Source: Erythrobacter dokdonensis DSW-74 (GTDB taxonomy: Bacteria; Pseudomonadota; Alphaproteobacteria; Sphingomonadales; Sphingomonadaceae). From it: a stretch of 64,000 bases of DNA. Shown piece by piece: positions 27,401 to 35,490 of this stretch (position 1 is the stretch's first letter; the number at the start of each line of letters is the position of its first letter). The stretch lies in contig NZ_LZYB01000001.1 in NCBI RefSeq assembly GCF_001677335.1, positions 62,001 through 126,000 on the forward strand. The letters run 5' to 3'. Made by a program: the position numbers and the translations under genes. The notes beneath the pieces are model-generated. The model saw only the letters and a list, made by a program, of their open reading frames with translations, made no database searches and was not told the origin of the DNA.

Positions 27401-27580
27401 TCGAAGCAATCTGTGGGGACGGTGGTGTTCGGCGGGATGCTGGTTTCGACCGTGCTGGCGGTGCTGGTGGTTCCGGCGCTTTATGCCATCGTCCAGACCC
27501 TGACGGAACGCTACGCCGGCCCGCCCAAGACAGTTTCGAAACCGTCAACGGCAGGCGAAGCGGCGGAGCAACCGGCATGA
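24410..27580 (+). CDS. RND multidrug efflux permease (AcrB/MexB, HAE-1 family)
   Basis: Proton-driven inner-membrane exporter, 1056 residues, twelve membrane helices and two large periplasmic loops. The start MARFFIDRPVFAIVIAL is typical of HAE-1 pumps. The proton-relay aspartate pair is in GIVVDDAIVVVE (near 408) and the lysine in GLSAKNAILIVEFAK (near 940). GTG start lies three bases after the adaptor stop; the stop overlaps the channel gene as ATGA. Family suggests broad amphiphilic substrates; specificity is unreadable. Confidence 0.96.
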   Translation: MARFFIDRPVFAIVIALILSLAGVLSLTGLPVAQYPEIAPPTVRITSLYPGASALVVEDGVTAPLDSQINGVTGMKSIKAVSSADGSSVVTVQFSLETDPDIAAVETQNRVSQVLPQLPAEVNNIGVTVRKASSDTLMYVAFHSPGGAYDRTFISNYLDNLIVDDLKRVQGVGDVAVYGSPFAMRVWLKPDRLAALGLTPMDVVAAVREQNAQAAPGAVGQPPTATPSGFQYSLELQGRINDASQFENIVLRTGPDGSQVRIRDVARVELGAKGYAQEASLNGKPAAAIGVALSPGANAMATAEELKARLEDMKASFPPDFDYEIVYDSSTFVEESITEVQHTLRDALILVLLVVFVFLQSWRATLIPMLAVPVSLLATLIAYQALGFSINTLSLFGMVLAIGIVVDDAIVVVEMVEHKMLHERLSPVEATRLAMDEVSAPIVATTLVVAAVFVPMAFIPGVSGQLYKQFALTIAVSTLFSSVVALTLTPALCALLLKPRPEEPGTGWLDRFFARFNAWFDRMTEKYGRFIGMTTSSLKRVAVFLLLAIGGVVLLFRVTPTGFVPDEDVGAVFVQALLPEASNSQRTNEVLKDFSGKLGALPGVESVMAISGFDVLSGTATPSAGLMVAKLAPWHERGAETSAAATIQKANMLGYITPQAMIFGFGPPALPGFGASSGFSMMLQARAGQSSQDLADMTRAFIAEASQQPEIGRISSSFNAGTPNYQLTVDRERAKQLGLALTDVYQTLQILLGGSQVNDFTRYGKNYKVMLQSDATYREDIAALGLINVKSRTTGQMVPLSAVVSIEKGAAPRFTSRYNLYGSADITGAPAPGYSSGEALAALERTAAKVLPAGYGYEWAGVTREEVETGNAAAVVMALSVLVVFLFLAALYESWSIPVAVLLAVPFGVLGALLALMLRGLDFNVYGQIGVVTLVGLSAKNAILIVEFAKANREAGMGIAEAARDAAVQRLRPILMTSFAFILGVVPLLIASGAGAASKQSVGTVVFGGMLVSTVLAVLVVPALYAIVQTLTERYAGPPKTVSKPSTAGEAAEQPA

Positions 27581-29001
27581 GAGCGGCGCTGCTGAAGGCC
27601 GGGGCGCTGGCCGCGCTGGCGGCCGCGCTGCCGGGCTGCACGATTGTCGGGCGCGACTATGACCGGCCCGGCTTGGCGCTGCCCGGACGCCACGCCGTCG
27701 CGATCGATGCCGGGACCGCAGGCTCGGCCGCGAACCTGCCCTGGTTCGCGCTCTACGGCGATCCCGAACTGCGCCCGCTGATCGAGGAGGCGCTCGCCAA
27801 CAATCTCGACCTCCAGCAGGCCTACGCCCGGATCGAGGAATCGCGCGCCCGGCTGCTGGTGGCGCGGAGCCGCTTCTTCCCGACGCTCGACGGCGCGCTG
27901 CAGACCGCGCCCCAGCCGCAGGGCAATGCCAATGACGGGGTGTTCACCCTCGGCCTCGTGCTGAACTGGGAGATCGACCTGTTCGGCAAGCTGCGCCGCC
28001 AGAACGAGGCTGCGCGCGCCCAATTGCTCGCCAGCGAGGCGGGGCAGGCCGCAATCGTCACCGTGCTGGTGCAGCAGGTGGCAACCACCTGGCTGACGAT
28101 CCGCGAATTGCAGGCGGAAGAAGCGATCCTCGAACGCAATATCGCGCTCCAGCAGAAGAGCCTCGAACTGGTGCAGCTGCTCCACCGCCAGGGCGTGGTG
28201 TCGGACAGCGAGGAACAGCAGGCCCGCGCCCAGGTCGCCGGCACGCGCGCACTCCTGCCCCAGATCCGGCAGGCGCGGCTGGTCACCGAGAACCTGCTCG
28301 CGGTGCTGCTCGGGCGCTATCCCTCGCCCATGGAGCTTGCGCCCTTCGATGCGGCGGCGCAGGCGCGCGGCATCGGGGCCTATGATCTTCCCCTCGGCGT
28401 GCCGAGCGAACTGCTCGCGCGGCGGCCCGATGTGATTATCGCCGAACAGGCGCTCGCCGCCGCGACCGCCAACGAGGGCGTTGCCATTGCCAACCGCTTT
28501 CCCTTCCCGACCATCGGCTTCGGTGCGCTGTTCGGGCGCAGCGCTACCGAACTGGGTTCGCTGTTCGACGGCGGTCAATCGGCCGATATCAATTCATGGG
28601 GGCCGCAGGTGGGCTTGCCGATCCTCAATGTCGGGCGCGATCTCGGCAATGTGCGGGCCGCGCGGGCGCAGACGAAACAGGCGCTGATCGGCTATCGCCG
28701 CGCGGTGCAGGCAGCCCTGTTTGACGTCAATGCCGCAAGCTACGCCTATCGCGCGGCAGATGAACAACTGGCCCCGCTCGCCGAGCAGGCGCAGGCGGCG
28801 GCGCGCACGCTTTACTTGCAGGAGCTGCGTTTCAAGGGCGGGGTGGTGAATTACCTCTCGGTGCTTGATGCCCAGCGTCTGGTCCTGTCGAGCGAGCTGG
28901 CGCTCGCCCGCGCGCGGCTGGCGCGCGATCTTGCATTTGTCGATCTCTACCAGGCATTGGGCGGCGGCTGGAACCCCGATGCGCCGCTTCCGGGCGAGTG
29001 A
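27577..29001 (+). CDS. Outer-membrane efflux channel lipoprotein (OprM/NodT family)
   Basis: TolC-type trimeric channel subunit, 474 residues. The signal peptide ends at lipobox LPGC (Cys near 19); two outer-membrane efflux repeats (about 65-265 and 280-465) form the helical barrel, with the SELLARRPDVIIAEQ motif opening the second. ATG at 27577 overlaps the pump stop by 4 bases; the frame extends back inside the pump gene but without meaning. Completes the tripartite pump. Confidence 0.94.
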   Translation: MRAALLKAGALAALAAALPGCTIVGRDYDRPGLALPGRHAVAIDAGTAGSAANLPWFALYGDPELRPLIEEALANNLDLQQAYARIEESRARLLVARSRFFPTLDGALQTAPQPQGNANDGVFTLGLVLNWEIDLFGKLRRQNEAARAQLLASEAGQAAIVTVLVQQVATTWLTIRELQAEEAILERNIALQQKSLELVQLLHRQGVVSDSEEQQARAQVAGTRALLPQIRQARLVTENLLAVLLGRYPSPMELAPFDAAAQARGIGAYDLPLGVPSELLARRPDVIIAEQALAAATANEGVAIANRFPFPTIGFGALFGRSATELGSLFDGGQSADINSWGPQVGLPILNVGRDLGNVRAARAQTKQALIGYRRAVQAALFDVNAASYAYRAADEQLAPLAEQAQAAARTLYLQELRFKGGVVNYLSVLDAQRLVLSSELALARARLARDLAFVDLYQALGGGWNPDAPLPGE

Positions 29002-29005
29002 GCCG

Positions 29006-29353
29006 TCAGGACATCCGGGCGAAATTGGCGACCCCGGGCGCGGGCGTGCGCAGGGGCTCTGGGTCGGTGGTGAGGGCGATGCCGGGCGCGAGCGCGGCGA
29101 TGGCTGCGGTCACCGCGCCGATCTGTTCACCCGCGATGGCATAGAACACCAGCTTGGCGTCCTTGCGCGTGTCCACCAGTCCTGACTTGCGCAGCACGCC
29201 CAGCTGCTGGGACAGGCCCGGCTGACCGATGCCCGTCACCTGTTCGATCTCGCCGACATTGCGCTCGCCCGCAGACAGTGACGAGAGAATGCGGAAGCGC
29301 AGCGGGTGGGCAAGGGCCTTCAGCGCCTCGATCAGGTCTTCCTCGGCCATCAT
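29006..29353 (-). CDS. ArsR-family repressor lacking cysteines
   Basis: A 115-residue winged-helix ArsR/SmtB-family regulator; the recognition segment is GIGQPGLSQQLGVLRKSGLVDTRK (about 43-66), close to the BigR/SqrR sulfur regulators. It contains no cysteine at all, so the thiol switch of BigR/SqrR is impossible, and no metal-site histidine cluster is visible. ATG at 29353 overlaps the peroxiredoxin stop by 4 bases. Position suggests it controls the divergent peroxiredoxin and sulfide promoters; the inverted repeat at 30035-30055 is a candidate operator. Confidence 0.88.
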   Translation of the reverse strand: MMAEEDLIEALKALAHPLRFRILSSLSAGERNVGEIEQVTGIGQPGLSQQLGVLRKSGLVDTRKDAKLVFYAIAGEQIGAVTAAIAALAPGIALTTDPEPLRTPAPGVANFARMS

Positions 29354-30000
29354 GCCTTTCCTTCGTTGTCGCGCAGGAACCATCCGGTGATGTCCTTTGC
29401 GGCATAGACCTCGTCGAGATTGTGGCTCGGTGCGGCCAGCATCGGCTCGCCCGGCTGCCAGTTGGCAGGAGCCAGCGCGTGCCTTTCGTCGATCGCCTGT
29501 AGCCCGTCGAGAATGCGCAGCATCTCCGGCACCGATCGGCCGAGATTGGCCGGATAGCAGGTCATCGCCCGGATCACGCCCTGAGGGTCGATGAAGAATG
29601 TGGTGCGCACGGTGGCGCTGTCGTTGTCCTGTGGCGAGACCATGCCGAAAGCGCGGCCGATCACCAGCGTCGGATCCTCGACGATGGGAAAGCGCACCTC
29701 CACGCCGAAACGGTCGCGGATCATGCGCAGCCAGGCGAAATGCGAGAACAGGCTGTCGACCGAAAGCGCCATCAGCGCGCAGTCGCGGTCCTCGAAGGCC
29801 TCTGCCTCGCGGGCGAGGGCGACGAATTCGGTGGTGCAAACGGGCGTGAAGTCAGCCGGGTGCGAGAACAGCACCAGCCAGCGCTTGCGATAGGCCGACA
29901 GGCGCACGGGTCCGATCGTGCTGCGGGCCTCGAAGTCGGGGGCGATGTCGCCGATCCGCAGGCCGGCGCAGGGGGGAGGCATGGAGCTGGGGTCGTTCAT
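29350..30000 (-). CDS. Peroxiredoxin, 1-Cys Prx6-like
   Basis: A 216-residue thioredoxin-fold peroxidase. Peroxidatic cysteine C55 lies in HPADFTPVCTTEF; the long C-terminal domain and DPQGVIRAMTCYPANLGRS place it in the Prx6 group. Additional cysteines occur at position 11 and in AMTCYP, so a non-standard resolving partner is possible. ATG at 30000 is used rather than an upstream in-frame ATG that would overlap the divergent promoter. Co-transcribed with the ArsR gene and divergent from the persulfide dioxygenase-like gene. Confidence 0.92.
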   Translation of the reverse strand: MNDPSSMPPPCAGLRIGDIAPDFEARSTIGPVRLSAYRKRWLVLFSHPADFTPVCTTEFVALAREAEAFEDRDCALMALSVDSLFSHFAWLRMIRDRFGVEVRFPIVEDPTLVIGRAFGMVSPQDNDSATVRTTFFIDPQGVIRAMTCYPANLGRSVPEMLRILDGLQAIDERHALAPANWQPGEPMLAAPSHNLDEVYAAKDITGWFLRDNEGKA

Positions 30001-30016
30001 GGAAGCCTCATAGCAC

Positions 30017-30044
30017 TTGACAGCGACATTGCAATACATATACA
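30017..30044 (+). promoter_or_regulatory. Strong sigma-70-type promoter of the sulfide operon
   Basis: Consensus TTGACA (30017-30022) and near-consensus TATACA (30039-30044) are separated by 16 bases, in an AT-rich divergent gap. The transcription start should be near 30051, about 23 bases before the MBL gene, whose Shine-Dalgarno GGAGAAAG is clear. Confidence 0.7.
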
Positions 30045-30055
30045 CAATTTATGTA
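30035..30055. promoter_or_regulatory. Candidate ArsR-type operator TACATA-N9-TATGTA
   Basis: A perfect 6-base inverted repeat with 9-base spacer that covers the -10 element and start site of the plus-strand promoter. It lies in the gap from which both the peroxiredoxin-ArsR pair and the sulfide operon are read, so it suits a repressor of both. Confidence 0.6.
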
Positions 30056-30073
30056 AACAAATGGAGAAAGACC

Positions 30074-31006
30074 ATGAGTGCCAATGATTCGATCCTTGCT
30101 GCGGCCACCGCGCAGGTCGAGCGGGCGCGTGCTGATGCAGCCCTGCGTCCTGAAGTTGCAGGTTTCTTCGACCCTGCCACCTTCACTGTTACCTATGTGG
30201 TCCATGATCCGGCGACGATGGAGGCTGCGATTGTCGACTCGGTGCTCGACTTCGACCCCAGTTCCGGCCGCACCTCGACTGCCTCGGCCGACCAGGTTAT
30301 CGATTACGTCACTTCAAAAAATCTGAAAGTGACTTGGCTGCTTGAGACCCATGCCCATGCCGATCACCTTTCGGCCGCGCCCTATCTTCAGGAGAAGCTG
30401 GGCGGGAAAATCGCGATCGGCGAGCATATCACCACGGTGCAGCAGGTGTTCGGCAAGCTGTTCAACGCCGGTACCGAATTCGAGCGCGACGGTTCGCAGT
30501 TCGATCATCTGTTCAAGGACGGCGATACCTTCACCATCGGCACCCTGCCGGTGACGGTGATGCATGTCCCTGGCCACACGCCGGCCTGCATCGCCTATGT
30601 CGTGGGCGAGGCGGTGTTCGTGGGCGATACCATGTTCATGCCCGATTACGGCACGGCGCGGGCCGACTTTCCGGGCGGGGATGCGCGCACGCTGTTCCGC
30701 TCGCTCCGGCGCATCCTGATGCTACCCGGCGAGACGCGGCTGTTCATGTGCCACGACTACCTGCCCAAGGGCCGCACGGAATATGTGTGGGAGACCACTG
30801 TCGCGGCCGAGCGTGAAGGCAATATCCATGCCCATGACGGGGTCGCGGAGGACGAGTTCGTGCAGATGCGCGAAGCGCGCGATGCGACGCTCGACATGCC
30901 GCGCCTGATCCTGCCGAGCGTGCAGGTCAACATGCGCGCAGGGCACCTGCCGCCTGCCGACGACAACGGCGTGACCTACCTCAAGCTGCCGGTCAACGCG
31001 GTATGA
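30074..31006 (+). CDS. blh: MBL-fold persulfide dioxygenase-like hydrolase (Blh family)
   Basis: A 310-residue metallo-beta-lactamase-fold protein of the glyoxalase II/ETHE1-related persulfide dioxygenase group; the relatives oxidise glutathione persulfide to sulfite. HAHADH at 93-98 is the metal motif, with HVPGHTPACIAYV (near 165), FVGDTMFMPDYGTARADFPGG and CHDY further on. ATG at 30074 has a clear Shine-Dalgarno. It leads an operon with membrane sulfur-uptake-like proteins and SQR, matching the bigR/blh operons of other proteobacteria. Confidence 0.88.
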   Translation: MSANDSILAAATAQVERARADAALRPEVAGFFDPATFTVTYVVHDPATMEAAIVDSVLDFDPSSGRTSTASADQVIDYVTSKNLKVTWLLETHAHADHLSAAPYLQEKLGGKIAIGEHITTVQQVFGKLFNAGTEFERDGSQFDHLFKDGDTFTIGTLPVTVMHVPGHTPACIAYVVGEAVFVGDTMFMPDYGTARADFPGGDARTLFRSLRRILMLPGETRLFMCHDYLPKGRTEYVWETTVAAEREGNIHAHDGVAEDEFVQMREARDATLDMPRLILPSVQVNMRAGHLPPADDNGVTYLKLPVNAV

Positions 31007-31452
31007 TCCTGCCGGGTTTCCCAGAGGCGGCCCCGCTGGCCGGGCTCGGCGGCGGCGTATTGATCGGGCTGGCGGCAGCGCTGATGCTGCTGGGCGCGGG
31101 GCGGATTGCCGGGGTCTCCGGCATCGCCGCGCGCGCCTTCGGCATCGCGCCGGGTTCAATGTCGCGCGCCGGGGCCTTCGCTTTCATCATCGGCCTGCCG
31201 CTGGGCGCGCTGGCGGTGGCAGGGCTTTCGGGCGCGGCCACTCCGGCCTTCGCCAGTCCGGTTATGCTGGCGGTTGCTGGCCTCATCGTCGGTGTCGGCA
31301 CGCGGCTCGGTTCGGGCTGCACCAGCGGGCACGGCGTGTGCGGGATGAGCCGCTTGTCACAGCGCTCGCTGGTTGCCACCGCGACTTTCATGGTAACCGG
31401 CTTTGCGACCGTGGCGGCCATGAACGCGCTCGGCATCGCGGTGCTGCCATGA
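31003..31452 (+). CDS. YeeE/YedE family membrane protein (first half-size subunit)
   Basis: A 149-residue protein with four to five hydrophobic segments and the family hallmark GTRLGSGCTSGHGVCG (near 100-115), whose cysteines match those relaying thiosulfate in YeeE/TsuA. This half-size form pairs with the next gene (PmpA/PmpB-like), so together they resemble one full-length transporter split in two. Overlaps both neighbours by ATGA. The likely cargo is a reduced sulfur species, inferred from the family and operon. Confidence 0.88.
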   Translation: MILPGFPEAAPLAGLGGGVLIGLAAALMLLGAGRIAGVSGIAARAFGIAPGSMSRAGAFAFIIGLPLGALAVAGLSGAATPAFASPVMLAVAGLIVGVGTRLGSGCTSGHGVCGMSRLSQRSLVATATFMVTGFATVAAMNALGIAVLP

Positions 31453-31868
31453 CCCGCGACCTGCTCGTTCCGCTCGCCTCGGGCACGATCTTCGGCGCCG
31501 GACTGACGCTTGGCGGGATGACCGATCCGGCACGGGTGCGCGGCTTTCTGAACCTGTTCGGCGACTGGGATCCCACGCTCGCCTTCGTGATGGGCGGGGC
31601 GGTGCTGGTTATGGCGGTGGCCTGGCTGCTGCAGAAGCGGATGCAGCGTCCCCTGTTTGCCGAGGGATTCTCCCTGCCCGACCGCAGCGACCTCACCCCG
31701 CGCCTTGTGGGCGGTTCGGCGCTGTTCGGGATCGGCTGGGGCATTGCCGGATTGTGCCCCGGCCCCGGCTTTGCCTCTTTCGCGATCGCGCCGGGTGCGG
31801 CGGCGATCTTCGTTGCCGCGATGCTGGCGGGAATGCTGCTGGTTCGCCTTGTGGAAGGAAATGCCTGA
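31449..31868 (+). CDS. YeeE/YedE-like membrane protein (second half-size subunit, DUF6691-type)
   Basis: A 139-residue membrane protein with about four helices and the paired motif GWGIAGLCPGPGFASFA (near 98-114), with one conserved cysteine. It opens with GAGLTLGGMTDPARVRGFLNLFGDWDP, typical of the second half of split YeeE/YedE transporters. ATG at 31449 overlaps the first subunit's stop by 4 bases, and the stop shares one base with the next start, implying stoichiometric synthesis. Confidence 0.88.
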   Translation: MTRDLLVPLASGTIFGAGLTLGGMTDPARVRGFLNLFGDWDPTLAFVMGGAVLVMAVAWLLQKRMQRPLFAEGFSLPDRSDLTPRLVGGSALFGIGWGIAGLCPGPGFASFAIAPGAAAIFVAAMLAGMLLVRLVEGNA

Positions 31869-32287
31869 TGGAACTGCGCAATATCGATGCGACGCTGGCG
31901 GTCGCCCCGCAGATGGCGCCCGAGGAGCTGGCAGGCCTTGCCGATCAGGGCTTTGCCGCAGTGATCTGCAACCGCCCCGATGGCGAGGAGCCGGGCCAGC
32001 CGCCGCTTGAAGACATGCGCCGCGCTGCGCAGGAGGCGGGCCTCGCCTTCCACCATATCCCGGTTGCAGGCGGGGTGTTCCCGCCTGCCGCGGTCGACGC
32101 CTTCGCCGCGATCCGCCGCGGCACGCAAGGCAAGGTGCTGGCCTATTGCCGCACCGGCACCCGCGCCGCGACGCTCGATGCGCTGGCCAATGTCGGCGGT
32201 CTGAGCGTGGAAGATCGGATCGCCAACGCCAAGGCTGCCGGATACGACCTGTCGGCCCTCGCCGACCGGATGGCGGCAAGCAACTAG
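31868..32287 (+). CDS. DUF442 / TIGR01244-type rhodanese-phosphatase-like protein
   Basis: A 139-residue protein of the family fused to or found next to Blh-type persulfide dioxygenases. The catalytic-loop cysteine is in YCRTGTRAATL (C94, R99), a rhodanese/phosphatase-like loop with one residue fewer than the phosphatase CX5R. It probably hands sulfane sulfur between SQR and the dioxygenase, but that is inferred from operon partners. The start shares one base with the preceding stop. Confidence 0.88.
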   Translation: MELRNIDATLAVAPQMAPEELAGLADQGFAAVICNRPDGEEPGQPPLEDMRRAAQEAGLAFHHIPVAGGVFPPAAVDAFAAIRRGTQGKVLAYCRTGTRAATLDALANVGGLSVEDRIANAKAAGYDLSALADRMAASN

Positions 32288-32311
32288 ATCGGGATACGGG
32301 AGGGATCGGAC

Positions 32312-33538
32312 ATGAGCACGGCCACACACACAATCGTCATTATCGGTGGCGGCGCGGCGGGGATCGCCACGGCGGCCTCGATGCTCAAGCGCCGCCCGGG
32401 GCTCGACATCGCGATCGTCGAGCCATCCGACACCCACGCCTATCAGCCCGGCTGGACAATGGTGGGCGGGGGCGTGTTCGATGTCGCCACCACCATGCGC
32501 CCGATGGCGAGCGTCATGCCAAAGGGCGTGCGCTGGGTGAAACAGGCGGCCGCCAGTTTCCAGCCCGAAAGCAATCAGGTGACCCTCGCCGATGGCAGCA
32601 CCATCACTTACGAAGTGCTGATCGTAGCCCCCGGAATAAGGCTCGCGTGGGAGAAAATCGCGGGACTCGAGGCGACGCTGGGCCGCAACGGGGTGACCTC
32701 CAACTACCGCCCCGACCTTGCGCCCTATACCTGGGAGCTTGTGCAGGGCCTGAAGCAAGGCCGGGCGATCTTTACCCAGCCTCCCATGCCGATCAAATGC
32801 GCGGGCGCGCCGCAGAAATCCATGTATCTCGCCTGCGACCACTGGCGCCGCTGGGGCGTGCTGAAAGATATCGCAGTCGAATTCCGCAATGCCGGCGGGG
32901 TGCTGTTCGGGGTGGCCGATTATGTCCCCGCGCTGATGAGCTATGTCGAGAAATACGGCATCGCGCTGGAACTCGGCAGCAATCTGGTCGCGGTCGATGG
33001 CCCCGCACGGCAGGCGACCTTCAAGACCGCCGAGGGCGAGGAGACGGTCGGCTTCGACATGCTCCACGTCGTTCCCCCGCAGGTCGCCCCGCAATTTCTG
33101 GCCGACAGCCCGCTCGCAGCGGATACCGGCTTTACCGATGTCGATCTGCACACGCTCCAGCATGTGCGCTATCCCAATGTCTTCGGGCTTGGCGATGCTG
33201 GCTCGATGCCCAATGCCAAGACCGCCGCTGCCGCGCGCAAACAGGCGCCGGTGGTCGCGGTCAACGCGCTGCGGCAACTTGACGGGAAGGGGCCGACCGC
33301 GGGCTATGACGGCTATGGTTCGTGCCCGCTGACGGTCGAGCGCGGCAAGATCGTGCTCGCCGAGTTCGCCTATGGCGGCAAGCTCGCGCCCAGCTTCCCG
33401 ACCTGGCTGGTCGACGGCACCAAGCCTGCGCGCCTGTCATGGATGCTCAAGGCCGATCTTCTGCCCTGGCTTTACTGGAACGGGATGCTCAAGGGCCGTG
33501 AATGGCTTGCCGGGCCCGGCGGTTTGATCGCACAATAG
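32312..33538 (+). CDS. sqr: Sulfide:quinone oxidoreductase, type II-like flavoprotein
   Basis: A 408-residue FAD-dependent membrane-associated oxidoreductase that should oxidise sulfide and reduce quinone. The FAD-binding motif IIGGGAAGIATAA is at 10-22; redox-active cysteines are in PIKCAGAPQK (C163) and GYGSCPLTVERGKI (C338). The third cysteine of type I enzymes is missing, as in type II (SQOR-like) members, which pass persulfide to an acceptor such as glutathione, consistent with the dioxygenase in the operon. The amphipathic C-terminal region is intact. Confidence 0.9.
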   Translation: MSTATHTIVIIGGGAAGIATAASMLKRRPGLDIAIVEPSDTHAYQPGWTMVGGGVFDVATTMRPMASVMPKGVRWVKQAAASFQPESNQVTLADGSTITYEVLIVAPGIRLAWEKIAGLEATLGRNGVTSNYRPDLAPYTWELVQGLKQGRAIFTQPPMPIKCAGAPQKSMYLACDHWRRWGVLKDIAVEFRNAGGVLFGVADYVPALMSYVEKYGIALELGSNLVAVDGPARQATFKTAEGEETVGFDMLHVVPPQVAPQFLADSPLAADTGFTDVDLHTLQHVRYPNVFGLGDAGSMPNAKTAAAARKQAPVVAVNALRQLDGKGPTAGYDGYGSCPLTVERGKIVLAEFAYGGKLAPSFPTWLVDGTKPARLSWMLKADLLPWLYWNGMLKGREWLAGPGGLIAQ

Positions 33539-33541
33539 ACC

Positions 33542-35299
33542 ATGCTCCAGCGCTATTTCCCGATCCTCGAATGGGGCCGCACCTATAACCGCGAGGTGCT
33601 GACCAGCGACCTGATGGCGGCGGTGATCGTCACCATCATGCTGATCCCGCAGAGCCTCGCCTATGCGATGCTGGCCGGATTGCCGCCGGTCGTCGGCCTC
33701 TATGCCTCGATCATGCCGCTGATTGCCTATGCGATCTTCGGCACCAGCCGGACGCTTGCGGTCGGACCGGTGGCGGTGGTCTCGCTGATGACGGCGAGCG
33801 CGGCCGGAGCGGTCGCGGTGCCGGGGACGGCGGAATATCTCGAAGCGGCAATCACGCTGGCCGCATTGTCCGGGGTGATGCTGGCGGTGCTGGGATTGCT
33901 GCGGCTGGGGTTCCTGGCCAACCTGCTGTCGCATCCGGTCATCAGCGGCTTCATTTCCGCGAGCGGCATCCTGATTGCCACCAGCCAGTTGAAGCACATT
34001 CTTGGCGTGAAGGTCTCGGGCGAGACCTGGCCGGAGATGCTGGCGGGGCTGGCGGGCAAGATCGGCGAGGTGAACCTTCCAACCCTCGCCATCGGCATCC
34101 CGGCGACTCTGTTCCTGTTCTGGGTGCGCAAGGGGCTCAAACCTCTGCTGGTGCGCCTCGGCATGGGCGCGCGCGCGGCAGACATGGCGGCCAAGGCCGG
34201 GCCGGTGGTGGCGGTAGCGGTGTCGATCCTTGCGGTGATCGGCTTCGGCTTGCAGGGCAAGGGCGTCTCTATCGTCGGTGCGATCCCGCAAGGCCTGCCG
34301 CCCTTCGCAGTGCCCTCGACCGACCTTGCGCTGATCGAGGCGCTGTGGGTGCCCGCGCTGCTCATTTCCATTATCGGCTTTGTGGAAAGCGTCTCGGTCG
34401 CGCAGACTCTGGCCGCGAAGCGTCGCCAGCGGATTGCGCCGGACCAGGAACTGATCGGGTTGGGAGCCAGCAACATCGCCAGTGCGCTGTCCGGCGGCTA
34501 TCCGGTGACGGGGGGCTTTGCCCGCTCGGTGGTGAATTTCGATGCGGGCGCGCAGACCCCGGCGGCGGGAGCCTTCACGGCGGTCGGCATCGCGCTCGCC
34601 AGCCTGTTCCTCACCCCGTTGTTGTTCAACCTGCCCGATGCGACGCTGGCGGCAACCATCATCGTTGCCGTGTTGAGCCTTGTCGATCTCAAGACCCCCG
34701 GTCGGCTCTGGGCCTATTCCAAGGCCGATTTCGCCGCCCACGCCGCGACGATCGCGGTTACCCTGCTGGCAGGGGTGGAGATGGGCGTGATCGCGGGCGT
34801 GGGCGTGGGCCTGCTGCTTTACCTGTGGCGCGCAAGCCGTCCCCATGCGGCGATTGTCGGGCGGGTGCCGGGGACCGAGCATTTCCGCAATATCGAGCGC
34901 CACAAGGTGCTGACCCTGCCGCACCTGCTGTCGATCCGCATCGACGAAAGCCTGACCTATCTCAATGCCCGCTGGCTGGAGGAATATGTCCTCGAACAGG
35001 TCGCCGAGCGCCCGGCCTTGCGCCACGTGGTGCTGATGGCGAGCGCGGTGAATGCGATTGACGCCTCGGGCCTCGAAAGTTTGGAAGCGATAAACCACCG
35101 GCTCGAGGATGCGGGCGTAAAGCTGCACCTGTCGGAAGTGAAGGGCCCGGTGATGGACCGGCTGCAGCGCACCCATTTCCTCGACGATCTGTCGGGCCGC
35201 GTGTTCCTGTCGCAGGATCAGGCCTTTGCCGAGCTCGCCAATGACACCGGCGAGGAGGCGGGCGAGGCCGATCCGATGCTGGCGCGCGGGCTGATCTGA
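33542..35299 (+). CDS. SulP family anion transporter with STAS domain
   Basis: A 585-residue SLC26/SulP transporter. The membrane domain (about 20-430) begins with the family stretch DLMAAVIVTIMLIPQSLAYAMLAGLPPVVGLYAS; a cytoplasmic STAS domain occupies about 450-560 (DASGLESLEAINHRLEDAGVKL). Members move sulfate, bicarbonate or dicarboxylates; in this operon, sulfate or sulfite export after persulfide oxidation is an attractive inference. It begins 3 bases after the sqr stop. A hairpin-forming region follows. Confidence 0.92.
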   Translation: MLQRYFPILEWGRTYNREVLTSDLMAAVIVTIMLIPQSLAYAMLAGLPPVVGLYASIMPLIAYAIFGTSRTLAVGPVAVVSLMTASAAGAVAVPGTAEYLEAAITLAALSGVMLAVLGLLRLGFLANLLSHPVISGFISASGILIATSQLKHILGVKVSGETWPEMLAGLAGKIGEVNLPTLAIGIPATLFLFWVRKGLKPLLVRLGMGARAADMAAKAGPVVAVAVSILAVIGFGLQGKGVSIVGAIPQGLPPFAVPSTDLALIEALWVPALLISIIGFVESVSVAQTLAAKRRQRIAPDQELIGLGASNIASALSGGYPVTGGFARSVVNFDAGAQTPAAGAFTAVGIALASLFLTPLLFNLPDATLAATIIVAVLSLVDLKTPGRLWAYSKADFAAHAATIAVTLLAGVEMGVIAGVGVGLLLYLWRASRPHAAIVGRVPGTEHFRNIERHKVLTLPHLLSIRIDESLTYLNARWLEEYVLEQVAERPALRHVVLMASAVNAIDASGLESLEAINHRLEDAGVKLHLSEVKGPVMDRLQRTHFLDDLSGRVFLSQDQAFAELANDTGEEAGEADPMLARGLI

Positions 35300-35313
35300 G
35301 TCCGGCAACTACA

Positions 35314-35357
35314 CTTTCGGAAAAATTATAATCGAAAGCGCCTAGAAGGCGGCTTTC
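35314..35357. promoter_or_regulatory. Overlapping inverted repeats in the SulP-peroxiredoxin gap
   Basis: CTTTCG (35314-35319) and CGAAAG (35333-35338) flank an AT-rich 13-base spacer. The second arm can instead pair with the downstream GGC-G-GCTTTC (35348-35357) to form a hairpin with one bulged base. It may terminate the SulP transcript or be an operator for the next gene. The rest of the 190-base gap is AT-rich without a clear consensus promoter. Confidence 0.35.
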
Positions 35358-35490
35358 ATGATTGAACGTGCCATGAAACGGACAAAATCTGGACAAGTGG
35401 AAAAATCGATTTCATAAACCGAGTAATTGATATATCCCCGACTCGCGCCGCCTGCTAGGGCAATCGCACCCAAGCAAAGGAGCAAAGACC

